A stretch of 64,000 nucleotides of DNA, taken from positions 1-64,000 of the forward strand of contig NZ_JHBW01000089.1 of assembly GCF_001273845.1 (NCBI RefSeq), given 5' to 3'. The stretch is from Leucobacter musarum subsp. musarum. Its GTDB lineage: Bacteria > Actinomycetota > Actinomycetes > Actinomycetales > Microbacteriaceae. Under the pieces are notes generated by a model, which was not told the DNA's origin, did not search any database, and saw only the letters and a list, made by a program, of their open reading frames with translations. Both the position numbers and the translations under genes were made by a program. Below are positions 33,456-42,231 of this stretch, piece after piece (within the stretch, counting starts at the first letter, position 1; each line of letters begins with the position of its first letter).

Positions 33456-35239
33456 GCGGCCGGCTCCTTGGTGCTGGTGCTGGTGCTGGTACCGGTGCTG
33501 TCTGCTGTGCTGTCGCGGTCGGCGCGCGCGAACACGCGCTCGCCGCCGATCCACGTCTCGTCGACGCGGGCCGTGTGCAGATCCTCCGGTGCGAGCTCGA
33601 AAAGATTGCGGTCGAGGATCGCGAGATCCGCGTAGTAGCCCGGCAGCAGGCGCCCGGTCGCGTGATCGAGGTGGTTGATGCGCGCCGTGCCCTGCGTGTA
33701 GGCGTCGAGGGCCTGCGCGAGGGTGAGGCGCTGCTCAGGCGGGCCGAGCGGGGGGCGCTCGCCGCCGGGGGAGACACGGTTCACGGCGATGTGGATCGCC
33801 TGGATCGGGTCGGGGCTCGACACCGACCAGTCGCTGCCCGCCGCGAGCTCGGCCCCCGAATCGATCAGCTCTCCGAACGGGTAGTGGTGCGCTTCGGCGT
33901 CGTCGGCGAGGAACGGCAGCGTGAGCGTGTCGAGTTGCTCCTCGTGACAGGCCCAGAGCGCCTGGATGTTCGCGGTCGCGCTGAGCGGGGCGAAGCGGGC
34001 AACGTCTTCCGAGCGGACCACCTGCAGGTGGGCGAGGTGGTGGCGGTTGTCGCTCGGCCCGTTCTCGGTGCGCGCGTGCTCGACGGCGTCGAGGGCGTCG
34101 GTGACGGCGCGGTCGCCGAGCGCGTGGAAGTGCACCTGCATGCCCGCGTCGTCGAGCGCGGCGACGAAGCGCGCCATGTCGCGCGGGTCGAAGAAGGAGA
34201 TGCCGCGGTTCTCGGTCGCGTCGCCGTGGTGGTCGCGGTAGCACTCGTGCATCGCCGCGGTGAAGTTCTCGGCGACGCCGTCGACCATCACCTTCACGGA
34301 GGCAAGTGAGAGCCGATCAGGGTCGCACTCGGCCGCCACCTGGTCTCGGCGAGCCAGGATGGGGTCGAGCTGCGCGTCGCCGTCCTCGCGGTTCCACCAC
34401 TGCGCACCGCGCACGCGCACGCGCAGCGCGTCCTCGCGCACCGCCCGCAGGTACACGGGCACGGTATCGGGGCTGCCCATGAACTCGCCGACCGCTGCAT
34501 CTTGCCAAGCGGTAATGCCGAAGCCGACGAGGTGCTGCTGCGCGGCGAGCAGGCCCTCGTAGGCCTGGTCGAGCGTGGGGCGCGGGCGCACCGCGCCGAA
34601 GAGGCTCATCGCGCCCTCATGGGCGGTGCCCGCCGGGAAGCCGTCGGGTTCGCGCTCGAAGCGGCCGTCGGCAGGGTCGGGAGTGTCGGCGTCGATGCCC
34701 GCGAGCTCGAGCGCGCGGGTGTTGACCCAGGCGCCGTGGTGGTCACGGTTCTCGAGCAGCACCGGGCGGTCGGGCACGATCGCGTCGAGCATCTGCCGCG
34801 TCGGGGTGCCGCCCGGAAACGCGTCCATCGACCAGCCCGCGCCCAAGATCCACTCCAGCTCCGGGTGGGCCGCCGCGTAGGCGGCGATCGCGTCGAGCGT
34901 CTGCTCGGCGGTATCCGTCGCCGAGAGGTCGCAGCTCAACAACTCGACGCCGGCCATGACCGGGTGAATGTGCGCGTCTTGAAAGCCCGGTATGAGCAGG
35001 CGGCCGGCGAGGTCGACGCGGGCGTCGGCCGTCTCGGCGAGGCGGGCGACCTCGGCCGGATCCGTCGTGATGATGCGGCCGTTCGCCACGGCGATGCCGC
35101 CGGCGGTCGGCGCCGACTCGGTGCCCGTGTAGATCCAGCCGTGCTCGAACACGACCTCTGCGCGTGCGGTGTCTGCGTGCGTCGGGTGATCCTGAGTCAT
35201 GCCATCTGCAGCACGGTCAGGGGTCGGGGAATGGGTCAC
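33452..35239 (-). CDS. YtcJ-like metal-dependent amidohydrolase
   Basis: A 595-residue amidohydrolase-superfamily enzyme of the YtcJ/exoenzyme-regulatory type. The metal motif is FQDAHIHP with His90 and His92; later come HFHALGDRAVTDALD and AAGSDWSVSSPDP with the catalytic Asp region. Such enzymes hydrolyse amides or formamides; the substrate is unknown. Translation starts at GTG 35237-35239, behind GAGGAGG with a 6-nt spacer. An ATG at 35200 would shorten it by 13 residues. A Ser/Thr-rich tail ends the protein. It is the first gene of a five-gene operon with the importer. Confidence 0.85.
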   Translation of the reverse strand: MTHSPTPDRAADGMTQDHPTHADTARAEVVFEHGWIYTGTESAPTAGGIAVANGRIITTDPAEVARLAETADARVDLAGRLLIPGFQDAHIHPVMAGVELLSCDLSATDTAEQTLDAIAAYAAAHPELEWILGAGWSMDAFPGGTPTRQMLDAIVPDRPVLLENRDHHGAWVNTRALELAGIDADTPDPADGRFEREPDGFPAGTAHEGAMSLFGAVRPRPTLDQAYEGLLAAQQHLVGFGITAWQDAAVGEFMGSPDTVPVYLRAVREDALRVRVRGAQWWNREDGDAQLDPILARRDQVAAECDPDRLSLASVKVMVDGVAENFTAAMHECYRDHHGDATENRGISFFDPRDMARFVAALDDAGMQVHFHALGDRAVTDALDAVEHARTENGPSDNRHHLAHLQVVRSEDVARFAPLSATANIQALWACHEEQLDTLTLPFLADDAEAHHYPFGELIDSGAELAAGSDWSVSSPDPIQAIHIAVNRVSPGGERPPLGPPEQRLTLAQALDAYTQGTARINHLDHATGRLLPGYYADLAILDRNLFELAPEDLHTARVDETWIGGERVFARADRDSTADSTGTSTSTSTKEPAA

Positions 35240-35305
35240 CAGTGGCCTCCTCGCGGCGTATCTTCATCGATGCGTGGGGCACACGCTATGCGAGTTCTGC
35301 CTCGA

Positions 35306-35334
35306 AGTCAACGCCGTTGACATGAACGTTGACT
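35306..35334. promoter_or_regulatory. operator candidate with three GTCAACG half-sites
   Basis: GTCAACG-C-CGTTGAC at 35307-35321 is an exact 15-bp palindrome. A further CGTTGACT at 35327-35334 pairs with AGTCAACG at 35306-35313. It lies midway between the divergent amidohydrolase operon and the TetR gene, so it probably binds that TetR protein. Confidence 0.65.
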
Positions 35335-35407
35335 CGGCGCGCCGCACCGTGGTTGGATCGATGCACGGACGACACGAGACCGTAACCCAACGGAGTGGAG
35401 GTGGCCG

Positions 35408-36073
35408 ATGCCCGACGGGTCGAAGCGCGTACGCCTGGACCAGCGCAGCATCGTCGACGGAGTGCTCGATCTGGCGCGCACCGAACCCGGCTCGCGTGTC
35501 ACGTTCAAGCGGCTCGGCGAGCATCTCGGTGTCGATGCCTCCGCGATGTACCGGCACTTCCGCAACAAGGACGAACTCGTGCGGGCATCGCTCGATCGGC
35601 TGAGCGGCTGGGCGGCCGAAGCGGGCCGCGCGGCGACGGGCACGTGGCGCGAGCGGGTGGAAGTCATGGTCACACGCACCGCCGAGCTGAGCCTCGAGCA
35701 CCCCGCCATCGGCATGGAGGGCGCCGTCACCGACCCGGCCGGACCCGGCGACGCGAGCGCGGTGGAATTCCTGCTCGAGATGCTCACCGAGGCCGGGCTC
35801 TCGGGCGACGAGCTGATCCGGTGCTACGCGGCGGTATCGGGGTTCATGCTGGCGCACTCCTCGGCGATGGCCAACGAAACCTTCAACCGGCACCCGGGCG
35901 CCCGCGACGGATCGATCCCCTGGATCAGCACCTTCGGGCCGATCACGTTGAGCGACTACCCGCTCGTCAACGCGCACCGCGACGCGCTGCTCGCCGTCGA
36001 CGGCATGGCGGTGTACCGCGCTGGGGTCGCGGCGATCCTCGACTCGATCGAGCGGGGCGGCCCCGCGCGCTGA
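35408..36073 (+). CDS. TetR family transcriptional regulator
   Basis: A 221-residue regulator. The N-terminal DNA-binding domain (residues about 10-60) shows the TetR pattern: SRVTFKRLGEHLGVDASAMYRHFRNKDELVRASLDRL. The C-terminal domain is all-helical with a TetR_C-like ligand pocket (FLLEMLTEAGLSGDELIRCYAAVSGF). The ATG at 35408 has a good GGAGG. It is divergent from the amidohydrolase-importer operon across the half-site cluster at 35306-35334. The likely role is substrate-responsive control of that operon and of itself. Confidence 0.88.
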   Translation: MPDGSKRVRLDQRSIVDGVLDLARTEPGSRVTFKRLGEHLGVDASAMYRHFRNKDELVRASLDRLSGWAAEAGRAATGTWRERVEVMVTRTAELSLEHPAIGMEGAVTDPAGPGDASAVEFLLEMLTEAGLSGDELIRCYAAVSGFMLAHSSAMANETFNRHPGARDGSIPWISTFGPITLSDYPLVNAHRDALLAVDGMAVYRAGVAAILDSIERGGPAR

Positions 36074-36127
36074 GGCTGGGGTGTCGGGGTGCTGCCCCCC
36101 CGCCCGCGCGGCGCCCGCCTCCTTTCT

Positions 36128-36196
36128 CGAGTGCACCCTTTTCTCTCGAGTGCACCCACTTGGCAACAGTGCACTCGCGACAAAGTGGTGCACTCG
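36128..36196. repeat. 69-bp four-unit palindromic repeat, copy B
   Basis: CGAGTGCAC at 36128 and 36147, and its inverse GTGCACTCG at 36169 and 36188. Spacings are 19, 22 and 19 bp, exactly those of copy A at 27963-28031. The spacers between units differ from copy A, so only the 9-bp units and the geometry are conserved. Confidence 0.85.
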
Positions 36197-36305
36197 GCGA
36201 GGGGGCGGGGTGGGTGCCGGATCACCCGGCCCGCTTCGCCCCCGCGGCCCCCGAGTAGGCTGGAACTCTGAACGGGCACGGCCCGGAGCGAGGAGGTGGC
36301 GGCCG

Positions 36306-37721
36306 GTGGCTGAGGTATCGCAGCGCGAGGAGCGCACGATCAAGACCGCGAGCGATCCCGCCGCCGATCCCGCGATCGAGACCGCGATCCCCCGCACCAG
36401 CGACGCGGCTGCCGACACGATCGCGTTGTTGCGCGCGCTCATTCGCGAGGCGTGCGTCAACGATGGCAGCGTCGAATCGGGCCAGGAGATCCGCAGTGTC
36501 CGCGTACTGCAGCGCTTCCTCGCGGAGGCGGTCGCGACCGGCCGGGTCGAGATGCAGGTGCTCGAATCGGCTCCGGGGCGCGCCTCGCTCGTGGCCCGCG
36601 TGCGCGGCACCGACCCGGATGCGCCGTCGCTCGGCCTGCTCGGGCACCTCGACGTCGTGCCGGTCGACGAGGCTGGGTGGACGCGCAATCCGTTTGGCGG
36701 CGACCTCGTCGACGGCGAGATCTGGGGTCGCGGCGCTGTCGACATGCTCTACCTCACCGCCGCGTTCGCGTGCGTGCTGCGCGATGTGGCGCTTGCGCCA
36801 GAACCTCCGCGCGGCGATCTCGTGCTGATCGCGGTCGCCGATGAAGAGGGCGGCGGCGAGTACGGCATCCACTGGCTCGTGCGGCAGCACCCTGAAGCGG
36901 TGCGCGTCACCGAGGCGCTCTCGGAGTCGGGCGGCATGCGCATGGGGCGCCACGTCGCGATCGAGATCGCCGAGAAGGGGTCGGCCGGGCGGCGCCTCAC
37001 CGTGCACGGCAAGCCCGGGCACGCGTCGACACCGTACGGGGCGAAGAGCGCTTCGTATCGCGTGGGCGAGGTGCTGCAGCGGCTCGGCGAAGTCATGCCC
37101 GCCGCTCAGCTGGGCCCGCTGTGGGAGAAGTTCGTGGCGGCGCGCATCGATGACCCTGCGCTGGCCGAACGGCTGCGCGATCCGGTGCGACTCGATGCCG
37201 CGCTGCCGCATCTCGGCGGCATTGCGGGCTACGCGCACGCGGTTTCGCGCATCACCATTTCGCCGACGGTACTGCGCGCCGGAGCGACCCACAATGTGAT
37301 CCCGGCATCCGGCACGATCGATCTCGACATCCGCACGCTGCCCGGTACGACGGACGCCGAGGTCGACGAACTGTTGCGCGTGGTGCTCGGCCCGCTTGCC
37401 GACGAGATCGAGATTCAACATCTGCGCGGCTGGGCGGCGACGACATCGCCCGCGGATACGCCGCTCTTCGCCGCGATCGAGCGCGCGGTTGCGGCGGTCG
37501 CCGATGCGCCGACGGTGCCGATCATGGCGGCCGGCGGATCCGACGCCCGAGTGCTGCGCGAACTCGGCATCCCCGCCTACGGCTTCGGGCTGCTCGGCCC
37601 CGGCTGGACGTACGAGCGCTACCGCGAGGGCGTGCACGGCCACAACGAGCGCATCGATGTCGAGTCGGTCACGCTCTCACTCGAGGCGCTGCGGCGCATC
37701 GTGCAGGATCGCGTGGGCTGA
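36306..37721 (+). CDS. M20 family metallopeptidase/deacylase
   Basis: A 471-residue di-zinc hydrolase. Metal and catalytic residues: His114 and Asp116 in GHLDVVP, Asp146 in GRGAVDM, and Glu180/Glu181 in ADEEGGGEYG. The lid/dimerisation domain begins near RRLTVHGKPGHASTPYGAKSA. The family contains dipeptidases, N-acyl-amino-acid deacylases and carboxypeptidases; this one resembles the larger M20/M25/M40 forms. The first 35 residues are a charged extension. The start is GTG 36306, after GAGGAGG. It lies behind the TetR gene on the same strand, separated by repeat copy B. Confidence 0.87.
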   Translation: MAEVSQREERTIKTASDPAADPAIETAIPRTSDAAADTIALLRALIREACVNDGSVESGQEIRSVRVLQRFLAEAVATGRVEMQVLESAPGRASLVARVRGTDPDAPSLGLLGHLDVVPVDEAGWTRNPFGGDLVDGEIWGRGAVDMLYLTAAFACVLRDVALAPEPPRGDLVLIAVADEEGGGEYGIHWLVRQHPEAVRVTEALSESGGMRMGRHVAIEIAEKGSAGRRLTVHGKPGHASTPYGAKSASYRVGEVLQRLGEVMPAAQLGPLWEKFVAARIDDPALAERLRDPVRLDAALPHLGGIAGYAHAVSRITISPTVLRAGATHNVIPASGTIDLDIRTLPGTTDAEVDELLRVVLGPLADEIEIQHLRGWAATTSPADTPLFAAIERAVAAVADAPTVPIMAAGGSDARVLRELGIPAYGFGLLGPGWTYERYREGVHGHNERIDVESVTLSLEALRRIVQDRVG

Positions 37722-37765
37722 GGCGGCTCGGCCCCAGTGAGCGGGCGCAGGCGAGCAGGCCGCCG

Positions 37766-38956
37766 TTACGCCCAGCCGACGACAAGGCGCGCCGCGTCAG
37801 CGGGCACGAGCGGGTCGACGCCGGTGAGATCGGCGAAGCGACGCAACCGATTTGTGAGCGTATTGCGGTGGCAGAACAGCGCGTCGGCTGACGCCCCGAT
37901 GCTGCCGGTGTCGAGGTAGCTGCGCGCCGCTTCTTCGAGCCGACTCCGTTCTGCGGGGGTGCACTCGGCGAGCGCGGTGTGCACGTCGGCGAGCACCGGT
38001 GTGCCCGATTCGAGGAGCCGATCGGCAGCGAGCCGCGCCCACCCGCGGTTCCAAGTCATGGCGCCGACCTCGCCGACGCGAATCAGGTGGGCGAGCGATC
38101 GCGCAGCCGTCGCGGCTCGTCGCAGGCCGAGTACTCCGGTCGACGAGTGCGCGATGCCGACGCGAAGCTCGTCGAGTTGGTCAGCTATTTCCGCGAGTCG
38201 TGACCCGGGAAGATCGACGGTGCGGGCGAAGGCGATGAGGGTGTCGCCGAAGTGATGGGTGAACGTGCGCCCGCCGGCTCGTTCGAACTCCGAGACGTGC
38301 ACCCGCAGCGCGGCGATGTCGGTGCCGACTGCGGCGGCGACGCGCAGGTCGGCGTGGTCGCCGAGCCCGAGCTCTTCCGCGATGACGGCCAGCCGCTCGG
38401 GGTCGGCGGGCGGTTCATGGAAGATCGACGCGATCAGCCCCTGCCGCACAGAGGCCTGCTCCTCGTTCATGCGCTGCAGCTCGGCGATGTACGCAGCCTC
38501 GGTCTGGTGCACGTAGTCGTCGACCGTGCGCAGCACAATGTTGGTGTGCCGCACGATGAGCTCGGCATCCTCCGCGGTTGCGGCCCGAGTGAGCGCTTCC
38601 CAGAGCACGGTGAAGTCGTGGCGAATCGCGGTCATCAGTGAGGTCAGCGGCAGGCCGGCTCGGGCTCGCGAAACACCGACGTCGGTGGCGACGGCGACGG
38701 GTGCAGTGAAGCCTCCCGCGCGCAGACCCTCGATGAGGGAGACGAACGAGAGCACGCCGGTGCGCCGCAGCTCCGAGACGGGAATGGGGGCGGGGTCGTA
38801 TCCGGGCACGCCGCCGACTCGTGCAAGAAAGCGATCGGTGAGCGCTTCGGGGTCGAGCGCAGACAGCAACTCAAGCCAGCGCGCGTGGTCGGCATCGGTG
38901 GGGGTGTCGCTGAGCGCACCCGCGGGGCGCGGGTCGGGGGCAGATCGCGGAGCCAT
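37766..38956 (-). CDS. PucR/CdaR-type transcriptional regulator
   Basis: A 396-residue regulator with the PucR C-terminal helix-turn-helix: ARSYLDTGSIGASADALFCHRNTLTNRLRRFADLTG, about residues 340-380. The middle resembles the GGDEF-like CdaR domain (DTLIAFARTV...LRVGIAHSSTG). The N-terminal half is helical with RAATAEDAELIVRHTNIVLRTVDDYV. Family members control purine, sugar-diacid or amino-acid catabolism. It is divergent from the MHS symporter, whose gene cluster it probably regulates. The ATG at 38954-38956 has only a weak ribosome site. Confidence 0.85.
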   Translation of the reverse strand: MAPRSAPDPRPAGALSDTPTDADHARWLELLSALDPEALTDRFLARVGGVPGYDPAPIPVSELRRTGVLSFVSLIEGLRAGGFTAPVAVATDVGVSRARAGLPLTSLMTAIRHDFTVLWEALTRAATAEDAELIVRHTNIVLRTVDDYVHQTEAAYIAELQRMNEEQASVRQGLIASIFHEPPADPERLAVIAEELGLGDHADLRVAAAVGTDIAALRVHVSEFERAGGRTFTHHFGDTLIAFARTVDLPGSRLAEIADQLDELRVGIAHSSTGVLGLRRAATAARSLAHLIRVGEVGAMTWNRGWARLAADRLLESGTPVLADVHTALAECTPAERSRLEEAARSYLDTGSIGASADALFCHRNTLTNRLRRFADLTGVDPLVPADAARLVVGWA

Positions 38957-38969
38957 GCCCCCAGAATAT

Positions 38970-39026
38970 GTGCATATGCACTGAATCGCTCGCGAAACCG
39001 GGGGCGATTCGGCACATCATGTGTGC
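38970..39026. promoter_or_regulatory. two dyads between the PucR and MHS genes
   Basis: GTGCATATGCAC at 38970-38981 is an exact 12-bp palindrome. GCACATCATGTGTGC at 39012-39026 is an imperfect one. Both lie in the 156-bp divergent promoter region, so they are candidate operators for the PucR-type regulator. Confidence 0.4.
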
Positions 39027-39112
39027 GAACTCCCTGAGATGATCGTTATCCGACGCCCGCGCACTCCGCGCGGCGCACCGCACGGATCCCGCATCCTCGA
39101 CGGAGAGAACGC

Positions 39113-40444
39113 ATGAGCGAGACACCCCATACGGCGACCATCGAATACGGCGCCACGCAAGAACTGAGCGTGAAAGACGCGAACAAGGTCGCCCTCGGTG
39201 CCCTGATCGGTACCGCCCTCGAGTGGTACGACTTCTTCCTCTTCAGCGCCGCCGCAGCCCTGGTCTTCAACGTCCAGTACTTCACGAGCGAGAATGCGAC
39301 CGCTGCGGCGCTCGCATCGTTCGCCACGTTCGGCGTCGGCCTCGCGGCCCGCCCGATCGGCGGCATCATCTTCGGTCGCATGGGCGACAGCATCGGCCGA
39401 CGCAAGGTGCTGATGATCACGATCGTCGGCATCGGCCTGGTCACGGGCCTGATCGGTCTGCTGCCCACCTACGCGGCCATCGGCATCGCCGCGCCGATCC
39501 TGCTCGTGCTGCTTCGCGTGCTGCAGGGTCTCTTCGTCGGCGGCGAGTGGTCGGGCGCGATGACGATCGTCGTCGAGAACGCGCCGCTGCACCTCCGTGC
39601 GCGCTACGCCGCGATTCCGCAGGTCGGCTCGCCGATCGGCACGATCCTGTCATCGGGCGGCTTCTTCGTGATGACCCTCCTCTTCTCGCAGGAGAGCTTC
39701 AACTCGTGGGGCTGGCGCATCCCGTTCCTCATCGCGTTCCCGCTGCTGCTCGTCGCGATCTACATCCGCTCGAAGCTCGAGGAGTCGCCGGTCTTCCGCC
39801 AGCTCGAGGAGTCGGGCGAGGTCGATAAGAGCCCGGTCGCGAGCACCTTCAAGCACAGCTGGAAGCAGGTCATCGTCGGTATGGCGGCGGCACTGCTCGG
39901 CGTCGGCGGCTTCTACCTCGTCACCGCGTTCTGCGTCTACTACGGTGTCAACGTGCTCGGCTACTCGTCGTCGCTGATGCTACTGGGCAGCATGGTCGCC
40001 GCGTTCGTCGAGATCTTTGTGCTGCTCTGGGGCGGTGCGCTCGGCGCGAAGTACGGCGCGAGCAAGGTGATTCTGTGGGGCGGCGTCGCCTCGGCCGTCG
40101 TCGCGATTCCCGCGTTCCTGATGCTCTCGTCGGGCAACCCCGTGCTGGTCGTGCTCGCGATGACGCTCGCCGTCGCCGCGCTGTCGCTGCCATACGCGGC
40201 TTCGGGTACGGTGCTCACCGGCCTCTTCCCCGCGAAGACGCGCTACACCGGTGTCGGCCTGGCCCAGAACACCGCGGGCATGCTCTCGGGCTTCATCCCG
40301 CTGCTGGCCACCGGCTTCGTCGCCGCAGCCGCCGACCACTGGTGGCCCGCTGCCGCGATGCTTATCTTCCTGAGCCTGTTCTCGGCGTTCGCCGGGGCCG
40401 TCGCACCGCGGCTCAGCGTGAACCTGCCCGGTTTCAAGCACTAA
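39113..40444 (+). CDS. MHS-family major facilitator symporter
   Basis: A 443-residue carrier with about twelve helices. It begins with KVALGALIGTALEWYDFFLFS, the hallmark of the metabolite:H+ symporter group (ShiA, ProP, KgtP). GRMGDSIGRRKVL is the cytoplasmic loop motif after helix 2. Substrates in the group include shikimate, proline/betaine, citrate and dicarboxylates, so a small organic acid or zwitterion is expected. The ATG at 39113 follows GGAGAG. The strong terminator at 40449 ends this transcript, so the downstream enzymes may have their own promoter or depend on read-through. Confidence 0.92.
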   Translation: MSETPHTATIEYGATQELSVKDANKVALGALIGTALEWYDFFLFSAAAALVFNVQYFTSENATAAALASFATFGVGLAARPIGGIIFGRMGDSIGRRKVLMITIVGIGLVTGLIGLLPTYAAIGIAAPILLVLLRVLQGLFVGGEWSGAMTIVVENAPLHLRARYAAIPQVGSPIGTILSSGGFFVMTLLFSQESFNSWGWRIPFLIAFPLLLVAIYIRSKLEESPVFRQLEESGEVDKSPVASTFKHSWKQVIVGMAAALLGVGGFYLVTAFCVYYGVNVLGYSSSLMLLGSMVAAFVEIFVLLWGGALGAKYGASKVILWGGVASAVVAIPAFLMLSSGNPVLVVLAMTLAVAALSLPYAASGTVLTGLFPAKTRYTGVGLAQNTAGMLSGFIPLLATGFVAAAADHWWPAAAMLIFLSLFSAFAGAVAPRLSVNLPGFKH

Positions 40445-40448
40445 CCCG

Positions 40449-40495
40449 TGAGACCGGTGCGGATCACCCATCGTCGGTGATCCGCACCGGTCTCA
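40449..40495 (+). terminator. intrinsic terminator after the MHS symporter
   Basis: Perfect 20-bp inverted repeat (40449-40468, 40476-40495) with a 7-base loop, followed by CATTTG. It begins 4 bp past the stop codon. One of the most stable hairpins in the window. Confidence 0.9.
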
Positions 40496-40537
40496 TCATT
40501 TGCCCCTTCACCCCAGCTTCTCCGGAAGGATCTCCCC

Positions 40538-42220
40538 ATGTCGCAGTCGGCCGGCCACCTCATCGTCCGCACCCTCGAAGCCCACGGCGTGCCCCGCGTC
40601 TACGCGGTGCCCGGCGAGAGCTACCTCGATGTGCTCGACGGGCTGCACGATTCGTCGATCGAGACGGTCGTATGCCGGCAGGAGGGCGGTGCGGGGTTCA
40701 TGGCGCTCGCTGAGGGGCGGCTCACGGGGGTGCCCGGAATCGCGATGGTGACGCGCGGGCCTGGGGCGTCGAACGCGATGATCGCGATTCACACCGCGTG
40801 GCAAGATGCGACGCCGCTCGTGCTGTTCGTCGGCCTGATTCCGGTGGCAGATCGCGAGCGCGATTCGTTCCAGGAGTTCAGCCTGACCGGGTGGTTCGGG
40901 TCGACGGCTAAGAAGGTGCTCACGATCGATGATGCGGATCGTGCGGGGGAGCTGGTGGCCGAGGCGATGCGGATCGCGGCCGCCGGCCGCCCCGGCCCGG
41001 TCGTGATCGGGCTCCCCGAAGACGTGCTCGTGCATCTGACGGAGGCGGCGCCCAGCGCACCGATCGCGGTGCCGAACCCGCAGCCCGCGGCGTCGGAGAT
41101 CGCGGAGCTGACGGAGCGGCTTGCGCGGGCTGAGCGCCCGGCGTTCGTCGTCGGTGGCGACGGGTGGCAGTCGGGTGCGGGTCGTCAAGTGCTTGCGTTC
41201 GCCGAGACTGCGGGTGTGCCCGTGTTCGCCGACTGGCGCGCGTATGACGCGGTGCCGCACGCGGGTGCGGCGTGGGCGGGCTGGCTCGGATACGGTCGCG
41301 CCGACGCGGTCGCCGCGGGGTACGCGGCCGCCGATCTGCTGGTGCTCGTGGGCTGCGGCCGATCCGATGTGATGAGCGACGGGTACCGGCTCGGGTTCGA
41401 CGCGGAGACGGTGCTGGTCACGGTCGATCCCGAGGCCACGATGCACGCTGGGCGGTTGGATCAGCATCTCCTCGCGACGCCGCAAGCGTTTGCCGGCGCG
41501 CTCGCTGGTATTGACATCGCTGCGGCGCGTGGCGCTCGTGACGACGCGTGGATGACGGGTCGATCGGAGGCGCAAGCGCGGTTCGCGGCGCATCGCCCCG
41601 ACGCGTCGGTCCCGGGGGTGGCGGGTGCCTCGGGGATCCCGGCGGGCACCGAGCACCCCGGCGTCGATCTCGGCATTGCGTTCGGCGAGCTCGACGAAGC
41701 CCTCGCGGGTGAGGCCGTGCTGACCTTCGGTGCGGGGAACGCGACGATCTGGGCGCATCGTTTCGTGCGGCACCTCACGCCGGCGAGCCTCGTTGGCGCG
41801 CGCAACGGGGCGATGGGGCTCGCGGTTCCGGCCGCGGTCGCGGCGTCGCTCGCGTTCCCGGAGCGGCGTGCGGTCGCCGTGTGCGGTGACGGTGATTTCA
41901 TGATGAACGGGCAGGAGCTCGCGACCGCGGTCGCGCACGGCGGCAAGCCGCTCGTGATCGTGGTCGACAACGGCATCTACGGCACGATCGTGCAGCATCA
42001 GGAGAAGCACTACCCGGGGCGCCCGTCGGGCACGCGCATGGCGAACCCTGATTTCGCGGCGTGGATGCAGTCGTTCGGCGGTCACGGCGAGCGGGTCGAG
42101 TCGACCGACGACTTCTCGGCGGCGCTCGATCGGGCGCTCGCCGCCGATGCGCCCGCACTCATCCACGTGCTCATCGCCGACAGCGTGATGCCGCCCGCCG
42201 CCGACGAAATCGCAGCCTGA
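40538..42220 (+). CDS. thiamine-diphosphate-dependent enzyme, acetolactate synthase-like
   Basis: A 560-residue ThDP enzyme with the three-domain layout of the acetohydroxyacid synthase/glyoxylate carboligase/benzoylformate decarboxylase superfamily. Glu49 in VVCRQEGGAGFMA activates the cofactor. The ThDP-Mg motif is GDGDFMMNGQELATAV (from about residue 448) ending VVDNGIYG. The middle domain is less conserved. It is probably not biosynthetic, since no small regulatory subunit or ilvC is adjacent. The reaction is unknown; the context is two hydrolases of the amidohydrolase and M20 families. The ATG at 40538 follows GGAAGGA. Confidence 0.85.
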   Translation: MSQSAGHLIVRTLEAHGVPRVYAVPGESYLDVLDGLHDSSIETVVCRQEGGAGFMALAEGRLTGVPGIAMVTRGPGASNAMIAIHTAWQDATPLVLFVGLIPVADRERDSFQEFSLTGWFGSTAKKVLTIDDADRAGELVAEAMRIAAAGRPGPVVIGLPEDVLVHLTEAAPSAPIAVPNPQPAASEIAELTERLARAERPAFVVGGDGWQSGAGRQVLAFAETAGVPVFADWRAYDAVPHAGAAWAGWLGYGRADAVAAGYAAADLLVLVGCGRSDVMSDGYRLGFDAETVLVTVDPEATMHAGRLDQHLLATPQAFAGALAGIDIAAARGARDDAWMTGRSEAQARFAAHRPDASVPGVAGASGIPAGTEHPGVDLGIAFGELDEALAGEAVLTFGAGNATIWAHRFVRHLTPASLVGARNGAMGLAVPAAVAASLAFPERRAVAVCGDGDFMMNGQELATAVAHGGKPLVIVVDNGIYGTIVQHQEKHYPGRPSGTRMANPDFAAWMQSFGGHGERVESTDDFSAALDRALAADAPALIHVLIADSVMPPAADEIAA

Positions 42221-42231
42221 AGGGGAATGCC

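Noticed and set aside
27963-36196. The two 69-bp repeats as attachment sites of an integrated element
   Set aside because: There is no integrase, no tRNA and no phage-like gene between them, and the spacers differ, so they are not att direct repeats.
40538-42220. ThDP enzyme as biosynthetic acetolactate synthase IlvB
   Set aside because: No ilvN or ilvC follows, the context is hydrolytic and catabolic, and the middle domain is divergent.
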